From: Rhytidiadelphus loreus
Taxonomy: Eukaryota; Streptophyta; Bryopsida; Hypnales; Hylocomiaceae
Direction of reading: 5' to 3'
NCBI GenBank assembly: GCA_947034895.1
Contig: OX344764.1
Coordinates: 6,758,001-6,822,000 of the forward strand
Length of the DNA stretch: 64,000 nucleotides
Positions 21,692 through 33,376 of the stretch are shown piece by piece. Below the pieces are notes generated by a model, which saw only the letters and a list, made by a program, of their open reading frames with translations, made no database searches and was not told where the DNA came from. The position numbers and the translations under genes are program-made. Position 1 is the first letter of the stretch. The number at the start of each line of letters is the position of its first letter.

Positions 21692-21899
21692 ATTGCGAAA
21701 GTTAGTTTTTTTAGAAGTCAACTATTATAACCAGCTTTGGTAAATTCTTAGAAATTATCCAAATTTTGTTTAACTTCTTTTCAAAATTAAGGTAGATTTT
21801 TTAGTAGAAATAAGTTTCAAAGCATTTTAACATTGGAAAAGACCCGAATGGACAATCCCGACAATTTTTAGCAAATTTAAAACAAATTTGAAGCATTCA

Positions 21900-22169
21900 C
21901 TACAATTCCTAGAATAAAAATTTAGTTTTTTAATTATTTCAAGTTTTTATAGATTTTTTTTTCTCCTCGATGATGTGAAAATTATGTTTAGGATGGCATA
22001 ACTTTTGTTCCCGAGCATCAATTGAAATAAAAATTATATTTCCACGAAGATAAGAGGTTTTTCTATCTCATGGGAATGTTTTAAAAAAAATTACTAAAAA
22101 TTGAGATCGTAGGAACCTGCCTGAAATTCATTTTGTCCCCCAAGGGAACAATGGTCCTTTAGGGGTTAA
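21900..22169 (-). mobile_element. TTAA-type element, 0.67-kb family, partial copy
   Basis: Read on the minus strand it starts TTAACCCCTAAAGGACC, then TTGGGGGACAAAATG, TTTTTATTTCAATTGATGC and GCCATCCTAAACATAA, matching 36416 onward closely. The far end is not visible; the hAT-like MITE at 21109-21691 lies on that side. Confidence 0.7.
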
Positions 22170-23150
22170 GCCAATGGCGCAATCCGTTTGGCATTTGGAG
22201 CTTTTCACCAAAAGTTAGAGTTTATTGTAGGAGAAGGTCTTTTTTGACACTAAGGTGTTGAAATTGAATTTCCATGTCAATTCTCAAGGGTCTATTTCAC
22301 CTTGCACCATTGACAAGATGACATGTTGCACCTTTTTACAAAAGGCCAATTAGACAACATACATTTAGGCACTCGACATTAGGATTTTTGACCAAATATA
22401 GAATTCAATTGTGCCCACTTTATCTAAAAAGTGGAGATAAAATACTCACACCTTTAATTATATGTGTATTTAATTGTAATTATTATGGCGTTTCTATACA
22501 TAATAACTTTCTAAAAGGTCTTGAATTAGTAATTATTTTGTAAACTTAGATTTCTTAGTTTTTAAAATAAAATTTGATTTAATTTTTTTTAAGAAGAAGA
22601 TGGTTTTCCAGCCTACATTAAAATCCTATTTTTATGCACAAGATGAAATTTCAACAACTTTTGGACCAGATTCAACTAGTGTATCTACAAGGAAAAAAAA
22701 TTACAAATTTTAATAAAAGAAATACATGTGTAAAAAAAACTAGTGATGAATATATTTACAAAGCATACCACACACTTATTTGCATGCATTAAATTGTGAT
22801 TTGTGAGCCCCAAAGGTATTGGTGAATGTTATGAAGACTAATTGTAATTATGAAAAAATTGAATGTAGCAATGACAATGTTTATGCAAATATTGGAATAT
22901 CATTGTTAATTTATTCCATACGGTTAGAATTATAAAATTATTTTTAGATTTTCTTCAAATGAATTTTAAAGATATAACTTCAAAAATTCACCAAAAACAC
23001 AATTTTTCTTTTTAGCATTTGAATTTTTTTTGACTGGTCAAAATTGTGGTTTCTACTAATTTGTGAAAAATGCATAATATCTAGTAATGGAAACACCAAC
23101 ACTTTCCCAAAATAGTAAGTTTTTCAACACCAGGCGAATCGTAAACACTT
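22170..23150. other. AT-rich stretch with small repeat pieces
   Basis: The left edge carries the GCCAATGGCGCAATCCG phrase shared with 9776 and 16859, and 22390-22450 resembles one arm of the 11330-11910 inverted repeat. No gene is seen. Confidence 0.4.
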
Positions 23151-23335
23151 TGTGCTATTTTTCTTATAATTTTTGTTTGACCATAGCGATCTTAATTTTG
23201 AGTATAAATATTGAAAAACAGCCCAAAATTTTAACAAAAAAAAAGAAAATTGAAAAAAAGTTATTTTCTACCCAAAAATTCTGCCCAAAGTTGGGCAGCG
23301 ACCATAAAATGGTCATTTGAGCACTTAGGGGTTAA
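23150..23335 (+). mobile_element. Right end of a TTAA-type element
   Basis: Ends GCACTTAGGGGTTAA (TTAA 23332-23335). The preceding part contains CTGCCCAAAGTTGGGCAG, similar to the CTGCCCAAACTGCCCAG of the 18784 copy. The left border was not found. Confidence 0.5.
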
Positions 23336-23339
23336 ACAA

Positions 23340-23560
23340 CCCTCAAAGGTCTCGGAAACCAAATTATTGTCACATCATAGTTTTTTGTATCTTTGACATT
23401 GAAGGTGCATGACTCGAGGTATATAATAGACGAAGAAGTATCTCCCCATGCTAAATTGGATCCAATAATTTATGCATTCCTAATTTAGATACTTTATTAT
23501 ACACCTTCTTAGCTACAAAATGGTCATTTTTTCTACATGCATGGAGTTTTTTTGAACATG
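23340..23560 (+). repeat. Dispersed repeat shared with 35540-35760
   Basis: Both intervals carry TTTGACATNGAAGGTG, CGAGGTATATAATAG or its close variant, AGTATYTCC and CAATTTAGTTCATTATTGCA-like sequence in the same order. Termini are not defined. It lies directly to the right of TTAA termini in the first case. Confidence 0.5.
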
Positions 23561-25714
23561 ATGACTTTAAGATGTGAAAATGACATTCAAATGAAGGATT
23601 TTAAGTTTTGAATTATCAATCTCATAGTATATGTCTTGCCATATTTTAATTTATAATTTGTATTCTGAAAGTCAAATACAATTTCACGTATATAGTTCCC
23701 TACAACTCTTAAATGTTAAAGTACATTTTTCTTTTAGGACCAATACTTTATTGGTCAATGTCTTGATGTGTCTCAAAGCAAATTTATTTACAGTAATAAT
23801 GAATTTCTTCTGTATAAAATTGAAAAAAGAATGTGTATTTTTTCACTAATTATGAGTTTTAATTTTTTTACATGAATTCTAATGTTTCTAATTTATATAT
23901 ATATAATTAAGTGCCAAAAATCAATTATTTTAATTGTACTTCTATAATTGAAGTTACAATGTTAATTGCAAAGTGCAATTTTTTGTTACATAATAGATGG
24001 TTCACACAAATGATATTAAATATTTTAGCTTTACCAAATAAAATACTCATGCATAAACTTTTAATTATGTTAAAAAGGAAACCAATACAAAACTCCAAAG
24101 GTGTTGGATTTGTATATTTCTACATTAAGTTGTTTTACATTAGATGTAAATTTTAGATATTGCATGTCATGTCTTCTGTTTAGCAATCTCTTCATAATGT
24201 ATAAAGAGACGGTGCCCATACCTTTGTAGAGATTGAATCTTCCATTTAGCCTTTACATATTTGTTATTATTATTATTATTATTATTAATTTTTTTTTTCA
24301 AAAAAAATTCAGAGTTAAATCACATTTCTTCCATAAGTCATTAAATCTTCACTTTATTTTGTTAAAATTTGAAACAACTATGAAAAAAAATTCTGAAGAA
24401 AAATCAAAGAAAAAACTTGCATCATTTTTTGAAAATTCCACTACAAGTATACATCGACCCATTAGACATTCAAATTTTGAACATTAGATGAGTGCAAATA
24501 CATCCCAAGCACACAAAAATGCATCAATTTTTTTTAAGATTCTTTTATTAGTTCTTTAACATTTGTACAATATACATTTTGAAGACTTTTCTTTGCTAAT
24601 ATTCAGTTATTTAAGGGATATTGGTAGGTTTCTAGCCTCAAAAATAAACTTCTTTTTGTTCAAAAATGACCCTTTAGAAACAAAATTACAAATATTCAAT
24701 CTACAATTGATTTTAGAAAGAATTTTTATTTTTTATTTCAAATTTTATTGAAAAATATTGGTTAGTACAATAGTTGATCTAACCATATATATATGATCAT
24801 ATTTTAGAATTATTGTTCAAAATTCATCATTAAATTATTATTATTCTAAGTAGTATTTTATAATCCATCATTATAATTTAAAAAATCTAGACTACCTTTT
24901 GGTCTTTAAAGGATCAATACTATTGAACAAACCAAAATTTTATGACGTTGTATATTTAAAAAATAGTTAAAGATTGTCAACTCTTGGGAGGTACATACAT
25001 GAAAATCTCATGTATATGTGCATCCAAAGGATATCTTATGACACCCTATAAGTAATGGCCCTAAAATAGAATTATTTCAAAATATTTCCAAAATATGCTC
25101 TTTTGGAGATTCTATATTACTTCTTGAAAAGTATAATCATTAAGCTATGAGGAACAAAATGCAACATTTGGTTGAACTCACATATTTTTACACTTGTTTG
25201 CAAGTGTATTTTTACCAACTTTTAGCTACAATAAAACATCATTCTTGCAAAAATAAAAAATAAAAAAGTCAAGCATTTTAGAAATTAGACCTTAAAAGTT
25301 TCATTTTGTTGGTTTTATTCAAGAATGAAAAAAATATTAGTAAATGAAAAATCAAGTTCTAAAACTAAAATGTCATAAACTGTGATAGATTATAGTACCC
25401 AAGAATATCCTTTTTTTTAACACATTATCCCAAATAATATAAAAAACTCACCAATTTGAATTGAAGTTAATGCAACCATGTGGATATACCACAAACAAAG
25501 TTGTATACAAAATAGATGAAAATCATCCATTCAAAAAATGAACATGAACTAAGTGACCACTTATGTACAAGCCAATAATTTGCTCCTCCATTTGTACAAG
25601 ATTAGGATTTCTTAAAACTCAACCCCACAAAGTGAACAAATCCATGAGAGATAGATTGCAATTATTATTTTTTGAGTAACCATGTCACTTGTATGCTCTT
25701 TTTAATCGAAAGGT
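23561..25714. other. Very AT-rich intergenic stretch
   Basis: Contains an imperfect ATT microsatellite at 24263-24288 and short plus-strand frames of biased AT composition. None resembles a known protein. Confidence 0.4.
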
Positions 25715-25828
25715 TTTTTATAATAATTTGACCTCTAGTGAGTGCTTTAGGCTTTTTTTAAGCAAATGATTCACATAGAACCCAAAAGGATGATTTCCAT
25801 GGTGACCAACTTGTCCTTCTAAGGTTAA
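25715..25828 (+). mobile_element. TTAA-type MITE, ~230-bp family, truncated copy at the COX6B stop codon
   Basis: It matches the right half of the family (TGACCTCTAGTGAGTGCTTT, AAATGATTCACA, AAAGGATGATTTCCATGGTG) and ends CTTCTAAGGTTAA. The terminal TTAA (25825-25828) contains the TAA stop codon of COX6B read on the minus strand. The left half is missing. Confidence 0.75.
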
Positions 25829-28800
25829 TAACGGCCTGGGAAAGTACCATTGGCTCTTTCTTCATTCCATTTTTCAACCTATATTTGATTTTCCTTATAA
25901 GTTAGTGCATGATTTGGGCAACTTCAATTTCTACATTTAACTAATAGTTGCATCATGCTAGTAAGGTAAACTATTTCATTCTAGGTCAAATGGAAGCAAG
26001 CCCATTGTGGACAAAATTATATGAGTAGTGTACATTCAAGTTGTGAAATGTACGCCACTGATATAATTTTGCCCACAATTGGCTTGCTCCCATTTGAGTC
26101 AGAATGGGATAGTTTACCTTTATATGACATACAATGTATTGTATGCATATCTCAATTGAAATAAAATCCACTTGTAATCACATTTTGCTCAGTTTCATAT
26201 ATTTCAAATCAAAAGTTGTTGTTTAGTTCTAGTATTGTACTTAAGATAGGGACACCTAAAAGCACCAATTTTTCTATTGTGCAAAGTTTCTATCCTACAT
26301 TGGTCACATATATATTTACATATTCAGATTAGCAAATAAAAATAAATTTTAATGCAATACAAAATGCATCATTTGGACACCGCATACAAAAGTTATGAGG
26401 GATCGAAATTTTTTGATAGATATTCTAAGATTATTTTTCCAACAAATAGGTATATATTGACATAGGAGATGTATGTATTGAAAACATCACTCTAAGTGGA
26501 GCTTTTAGGCATTGGGTGCATTTGAGTGATAGAAATGTTGATACATTAAAGCATATTAGCTTACTACTTATGGTAACTACACCTAATTTCAACCACTCTC
26601 TAAAACTACACAGTCTAGATTCTTACCTAAAATGTACTTTCGCTATTCATCATGAGAATCTATGTTTGATTTTAGAAACGCCTATTTTTAGCACTTTGAA
26701 AATCCATAGTTTATTCATATGGTGTTCAAAAAATGCATTCTAAGTTAGAGAATCTAAAATCCCATTTGGACTTCCGACAAGACCCCACAAAGAGTTTCCC
26801 GATTTGATAATGAGAATTGCTTATTTGTGTGATTTTAGGTGTAGTTATCTTAAATGTACATATAGGAATAAGAGTGCAGCCTGAGGCTTTTAAATTTAGA
26901 CAAGTCTTAACAAAAGTTTCTGATTACAACACTGGTGGCTAGATGTTAAGTTATAACTTACCCATTCTCCAGGACATAAGGACCGATAGAATTTTGCATA
27001 CTTCTGGCAATCCTTAGCATCTTCTCCCTTCTCTGCAGCACATCTGCAGTCTCACATTCACAAGAAAGCATTGGCATTAAGTTATGTTGTTCATTGTTCA
27101 GACAGCTTATAAAGAGGACATCGGATTTATGAGAAAATGTTCCATTGTGTTGAAAATTGGAATCACATTGATGTCTACTCTATCATCATTACAAACACAT
27201 ATGTAATTGAAAATCATACAAAGAGTTCAATGTTTTCTATACACTACGTATTATCTAGTGTTGCCAACATTTGTAAAAGTTGCAACTTGTATTCAATGGT
27301 ACATATAAGAAATGAACCTTCACAATTGCTTTAGAGATACTTAATATCATCAAAAAGGTAAGGTGCAATAGGTTGGTGAGCTAAGTTAGTATATATCAAG
27401 CAAACTTAGTGTTAATGCATTATTTGCTATTCATAACAAGCGTTACTTTGCAAAAACTCTATTGTAGAGAAATAAGGTATTAAGCTTAGTTTGCTCTTAA
27501 AAACAACCATTTAAGAGTTGATTGCCTTGTCAGGTAAGCTATAAACTAAGGTGAGAACACCCATTCCCGTCCTTGTCCCTTGCCCTTGTCCAATGGAGTG
27601 CCCTTAAAGCATCCCTCCATTTACATGAATGTGTCCTCCAAATGTTTGATTCTTATTGGTTGACGCAATTCAAAAACACATTATGAATTTTGATTTGTTA
27701 AGGGCTGATTTTTGCAAGGTTCAGATTTGGATGCACCTATAGGACAGATCTAGTGGTCTAGAGACTCGCAACTTGGAAAAATTGTAGAAATTACATATCA
27801 CATCTGAAAACCAAGTATGCTTAAAGTGACGGTTTTGGGTGCTTCCACCTTACTAGAAACAAATTCACAATAAATTTTTGTAGGAAGAAGAAAAAAATAG
27901 AATTGGCATCGAACCCAAGTTGTTTCATTGATTTTTTGGACCTTTATGGAATTAGTTAAAAAAATTTGAAGTTGAAACATAGTGGTCACAAGAAGTGACA
28001 ACCTCCTAAAATGTACACTTTTGATACATTGAAGAAAGCAAAATATGCCTCTGTGTTGTGTCATGTTTGCTTTTAGAGCACTATCACTCATAGTGCAATT
28101 AAATTACCTTAATCCTTAAACGCCGGGCTTCTGACCGCAGAAATCAACCCTTTTGGAACCGTGTGACATCATCTAGGTTAAAAAAACCCAAAATATTCAT
28201 TGGGAGTCAAAATATTGTAGAAGATTTCCCCTTTCCACCCCCAATTCCAAGGATGAATAGTTGTATTTCTGTCCTACACAAGAGAATGTCTTGTCATTCA
28301 TCAAACACTAAACGTCCGCCATGGCATTTATGGGTTAAGCATGATTGAATGAAGACATACTTGTGAAATTCGTTGTAGCTGTAGTAGCAGTGTTTGGCTT
28401 GATTGGTAGCTGGGAAGCGGTAATCCATTGGAGCAGTTTTCAAATCATCTACCTGCAAAAATTTGCAACCCCCCCCCCAATATCAATGCTACATATGAAT
28501 TCGTTCACTATCATTCATAGATGGAAAATAAACATGGGACATGTAATGAAGCCTTATGGAAGACATATTGTGCAACTAATGTGCTAATTAATCACGTCTT
28601 CATGCAAGAAATAAGCATTGTTTCTAGAATTGAATTCTACATGAATAGCCATAGGCTTGTAAAAATTCAATTTTTGATTAATTTGACAAACAAAAAAAAC
28701 AAATATTAAAGACAAGACAAGCGGATTATAGTCAATACGGGGCTTTAGATGTGAAATTATATATGAAAACACTCAACACTAATATTAACAACTCAAAAAA

Positions 28801-28967
28801 TTTACAAAAGGTTTATAGAACTACTATGCAAAGAGCTGTTGTACAATAAAGTAATGCTGGAGGTTATTTTGTTGAACAACATTGCAAAGACAATTAGGTG
28901 TACAAAATATATGAATTGCAATATTTGATACCGTGATGCCTTTTTTTGCTGGTTGACATTCTTGATC
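25825..28967 (-). CDS. COX6B: Cytochrome c oxidase subunit VIb (COX6B), exons spread over 3.1 kb
   Basis: COX6B is a small subunit on the intermembrane-space side of respiratory complex IV. Exons read on the minus strand are 28967-28932 (tentative, DQECQPAKKGIT), 28452-28361 (VDDLKTAPMDYRFPATNQ then HCYYSYNEFH), 27043-26962 (CAAEKGEDAKDCQKYAKFYR to LCPGEW) and 25878-25825 (VEKWNEERANGTFPGRY and stop). Phases fit at every junction and donors are strong (AA|GTATGT, TGG|GTAAGT). The hallmark twin cysteine motif is complete: CX9C (HC...KC) and CX10C (DC...LC), which form the disulphides of the helical hairpin. The known part is 87 residues, the size of the plant core protein; the N-terminal start exon was not located. 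Introns of about 1.1 and 1.3 kb hold repeats, including a MITE ending about 20 bp from a splice donor. The stop codon lies in the TTAA of another MITE. Confidence 0.9.
25963..26120. repeat. Fold-back element (~72-bp arms) in COX6B intron
   Basis: The left arm (25963-26036, with AAGGTAAACTAT, CAAATGGAAGCAAGCC, ACAAAATTATAT, GTACATT) and the right arm (26047-26120) are inverted copies with roughly ten mismatches. They are separated by about 10-12 bases, so an RNA copy would form one long hairpin. It lies in the last COX6B intron and would be transcribed with the gene. It could be a fold-back MITE or a young hairpin-RNA precursor. Confidence 0.85.
27815..28085 (+). repeat. Dispersed ~0.28-kb repeat in COX6B intron
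   Basis: Bounded by AAAGTGACGGTTTTGGGTGC on the left and GCTTTTAGAGCACTATCACT on the right. The reverse complement occurs at 55085-55375, a related copy at 45303-45580 and a partial copy at about 36200-36300 (CCAAGTTGTTTCAT, GGACCTTTRTGGAATTAGTT). Weak terminal pairing (TAAGGT and GCACCC) suggests an old terminal-inverted-repeat element. Confidence 0.6.
28109..28338 (-). mobile_element. TTAA-type MITE, ~230-bp family, copy in COX6B intron
   Basis: Left end TTAATCCTTAAACG, right end TTTATGGGTTAA. The interior contains the reverse of the family landmarks (CCAAGGATGAATAGTTG, TTGGGAGTCAAAATATTGTA). The right end is about 22 bases from the COX6B splice donor at 28360, so it forms the start of that intron. 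The small open frame inside (28163-28348) is a by-product. Confidence 0.85.
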
Positions 28968-30290
28968 CTGCAATTCACAATAATGATTTTAACATCCTTT
29001 TCATGTGCAATTGTGCTATATATTCAAAAAATGTGAAACAAGAGAAGAAAATTCTATAAGTTATAAGAAATTTAACAAATTCAAACTAGTCACACTTACA
29101 GGCATGTTTTCTTTGGTTAAAAGTGTACTTCACAAATGATAGAGCCTCAATAATGATAAAAGAAAGCTTGTAATTTTTTTGCAATACAAACAATAGTTAT
29201 GGGGAGCCATATAAACAAGGTTGGAATGGGGATCTTTAAATGCATCCTTTAGCTTGACTTGTGTTGAGAACTCTCCCATCCATCCCTTCACATCTTAAGT
29301 ACACAATGCTTGGATTCTAAATTTTTTGAACAAAAAATAGTTAGGTTATGAAATCATGTTTCATTCTCAAATTGCATGAAAGATACACGGGGAACACAAT
29401 ATTGTATACTACTCTATTGTGCTCACAATTTTATCTACCCCTTAATGGAAGTATCAATTATTATTCACTCTTGAAAAAATAAGGCAAGAAGTAGAATTAT
29501 GTTTTTCTCACAAAATATGAATTAGTATAATATGAAGTGGATTGTCCTAAAGCCACTAGGTTTCACCAAAAAACTACAAAAAAATGAATCCATAATTATT
29601 ATTTTATGGTTCTTTTCAATCTCTAGATGTAGTCTTCGAAGGTGGCAACACCTTTTCTGCTCTACGCTTTCCACCACTAAGTTATCTCAATAGAATTTGA
29701 TGAGATTATTAGTAAACTCAAGACAAATGTAACCTGAGTGGTTTTGTAATTTTACGACACTCTAGTAATATTTACAAATTTTCAAAGTTGAGAATATAAG
29801 ATAGTCTATACAAGAAACTAGACTCACCTTGAATGAAACACCCTTTAAAACAAAATGTCTTTTGGTTTCTTCCAAAAAACTCCTCACTTTTCATTAATTG
29901 CTTCTATAAAGTTATGTGGTTCTAAGTCTTGGAAGTATACATTTAAAGCCAATATTTATGTGTTGGAGGAGGGAAATGTTTGCTTAATATAGGTATTTCT
30001 ACCTTAAAGTATTTCTTTGTAAACTCAAATTTGAGCCTCTGGTTTATGAGTTTGGAACTATTGTAGAGCTTTGAATTTTTACTAACATTTCAATCCTTAT
30101 AAAATTTAGGTCATAGTAAAGGATGAAATGAATGCAAAGTGAACAATTTAAGTGGTAAATTTGGGAGGTAATGACTTAGAATATTCATAGTGTTTACAAA
30201 GATATGATGTTCAAAGATCGAGAGGCTTACTTGTAGAAGAATGCAATCCTATCAACAGAGTGTTCAAGCAAAAGTTATCCAGTAAAGTAG
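28968..30290. other. Intergenic or upstream COX6B intron, no exon recognised
   Basis: The COX6B start exon should lie here or further right, but no short exon could be chosen. A minus-strand stretch around 29640-29690 (ending GCAGAAAAG|GTGTTG) is one weak candidate. The rest is AT-rich. Confidence 0.35.
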
Positions 30291-30296
30291 GGGATC

Positions 30297-30402
30297 CTAT
30301 TTGCGCCATGCAACTATTTGTGCCACTTTATAGCCACAATGATTGAATAGAATACATTTGAAAGTTTTAAATGTACACTACTAATACAAAATGGCGTAAA
30401 TA
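30297..30402. repeat. Small inverted-repeat segment
   Basis: CCTATTTGCGCCAT near the left and ATGGCGTAAATAGT near the right are inverted with one or two mismatches, about 106 bp outer distance. A minimal MITE is possible but no target duplication is clear. Confidence 0.4.
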
Positions 30403-30414
30403 GTGTGACTTTTG

Positions 30415-31670
30415 AATTACAACACAATAGGGTCTATTACCTTAAGTAGATGAATAGGTGTATTTTTTTTAAATAGTTTTTTTGATAGTCATTCACCGTA
30501 TAATTTTTGATTGTGTACATTTTTTATGGTTAACCTCTAAATGCCTAGAGGAAGGCTTCCTTCCAAAATTCCCTCCAATCTACCATAAGCGGTTGGATGA
30601 ATCAAATAAAAAAAAGAGTAGTTTGAATATCACATTACCAAACCTTCGTAATAGTTACATATTCCATCAACTCCCGATAAGTTGTGTTCAGTGCAGGAGC
30701 AACATTCTCCGTATCCACTGAATCACATCCCCCTTGCTCCGGCTACTTACTCCAACAACTTGTCAAATGATATATGTTCAAAATATAGCCTCACAAGATC
30801 TTCTAAGTCTCCAACTAACCAAATCACTCACTCACACAATGTTCCATATTCATAGCAAATCATGTATAATGTATTCTAATCACCAAATTGTAAACACAAG
30901 AAGATATACCAAGAAAGTTCCTTCACTAGGTACAACAAAAGAATTATAAATCTCACAACTTATTTGTAACTTTTGCCAACACAAGAACACAAAAATCACA
31001 AATCCTCAATTGATCATGCATACACATATATAAGTTATATAAAACTACATCCTACACAATTCAGTGTCACACAATTATAATACCTAAATCCAATCACTAG
31101 ATTTCCAATTAATATCAACTATTCAATAATTTTCCAAATACAAACAAGTTGTTAATTCTGAATGCATTGAAAATTGAAGGAATTCATGATACAACAAGCT
31201 AAAGATTTATCACCAAGAGAAGACTGAGTGAGTGAGAGACTCTTGAATATAAATTATTAGATTAAATATAAGAGAAAAATAATTGTTTGTAATTGTCTCT
31301 TGACGAATTGTTTGACGGCTTTACAATTAGTCCCAATTTTCATCACAACTAGTCATCCAAAGCCTAATAGCCAAATATTTTGACCATTTATCTACTTTTA
31401 ACTATCTACTCTTCTAAACAAAGGAGATTTATAAACTCTTTCTATAACAAAAGAAAAATAATAGTCAAAATTCAAAATGTTAAGGTGACTATATGGCCCA
31501 ATAGAGTCTCTCACCTTAACTAGCCATTTAATTTTGTTTCAAAAGTTCTTTTGATAGTCATTCATCATACACTTTTTGATTATGCCTATATTTTATAGCT
31601 AACCCCTAAATGTCTCGTGGGGGTCCTCCATCCAAACTTCCTTCTAAATTGTCATTTTTGAAATGAAAGT
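30415..31670 (+). repeat. Pair of ~190-bp direct repeats about 1.07 kb apart
   Basis: 30415-30605 and 31485-31670 share CAATAGNGTCTNTYACCTTAA, TTTTGATAGTCATTCA, TTTTTGATTRTG and then a TTAACC-like end, AACCYCTAAATGYCTMG, in the same order. The sequence between them is AT-rich with no recognisable gene. This could be a segment flanked by LTR-like repeats or two old nested insertions. Confidence 0.55.
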
Positions 31671-32690
31671 ACATTTTTTTTAGTTACTTTGAAAAAATAT
31701 AATTGCAAGATCTTGATCATCATTGTCAAATTAGTCTACCCTCAAATTTTCAAAGACTTTAATTATATGAATTTTAAGATAAAAAATCAAAGTTAGCATC
31801 TTCAATCAAAGTCCACTTGCAAGTATAAAAAATATGGAATAGTTTTTTTTCCTAGCAAAATGGTTTTGGGATGCCCATTTCTCAAATTTACACAAAAGTA
31901 AGGTTTGCCATTTTGATCAAATGCAATTATGAATAGCTTAAAATATGCATGCCAACTTTCACAAGAATTGAAGTGATGAAAGATTGTTTTCAAAGCCCTT
32001 GCAATCAAGTGAAGTACATCAGAAAAACAAAAATTTCACCTGACTAAATCCATTCACTATATGCTAGCTCCAACTAATCAACCCCTTGACCACTTGCCAA
32101 ACTGTGGAATTTTTTCCTTTGGGATGGGCTTGGATTGGCTAGGTTTCTCATCAAAGGCAATCCACATTGAGCATTTATTGGAGCATTTGACTTTGAAAAA
32201 AACACTAAAGATGAATCAAAGTAGTACACCTATCATAGATACTTTATAGTTTTAAAATACTAAATATGGTGCATTTCAAAATTGTTGACATACTTTTCTA
32301 TAAATTTTCATAAAAATATTATTAGACCTACAATCTGATTCAAATTATTTCATATTTAATTTTGGAAACTTTTTAGAATTTTTTATCAATTTTTTAAGGT
32401 TAAAGAAAGCACTATGTTCATCCATGAAGTTGTAATAATTGATCATAGAAAGCACGCCATTTTGCAAAGGGGGGGAGGTTCACTCCATGTCTATGTTTAG
32501 ATATCACATGCGGCTAGAGTTTCTTTTGAGGGGGTATTTAGATGTTGAAGATCATTAAAATGGTCCCTATTATTAGCTAATTTTGAAATTCATGGTATTT
32601 TAGGCACATGTACCATTATTTTAAATTTTCAAGAAAGGGCATTTTTTAGTACCCTTACTTCATTATAAGGAAAAAAGTACAGTATAAAAG
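31671..32690. other. AT-rich intergenic stretch, nothing recognised
   Basis: Short frames on both strands (for example 31802-32008 minus and 32061-32249 plus) show no motif and no splice context. Confidence 0.4.
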
Positions 32691-32895
32691 ACAAATACCA
32701 AGATTAGAGACAAAAAAGAATGACACTAAAAAAATGGGAAAGACAAAAAATTGTAAACTACTTTGAACCATCCAAAAAAATAGGAAGGAAAAAAAAATTG
32801 TAAACTACCTTGAGTCCAAAAAATTGTAAAGGAAAAATAACCTTAATATACCTTGAGGCTAAAAAAATAGGAAGAGAAAAAAATTGTAAACTACC

Positions 32896-33288
32896 TTAAC
32901 CCTTGACTGACCCTGAGGACAGAATGCGTCCTCGACCAATTTTTTAAGTTAAACAAAACCTTACCAAATTACTATTTTTAGTAGTTTATATTTTTGAAAA
33001 GTTCTTTTTGAAGTTTAGTTTTAGCTTAAGAAATCTGATTTTGAAAATGAATGATGATGATTTTTCTATTCAAGATTTTGTGCATGGGTGTCCATTGCAA
33101 TCTTGACTTTTTATAGTGTTGAGGACTCTTGGGAATGAGACTCAAATACACTAGATCTTTGAGAAAAAATCACATTAGAAATTCATTTAAAAAAAATGTA
33201 GAGTAGATTTTGAGAAGTTATAAAATACTTCAAATCACCTTCACAATTTTAACACCCTCATAATCAAACATTATAATCTTTCAATCCG

Positions 33289-33376
<88 letters not shown>

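Noticed and set aside
28163..28348. Small plus-strand frame with ATG
   Set aside because: It lies inside a 230-bp TTAA MITE; the corresponding frame is not kept in the other copies.
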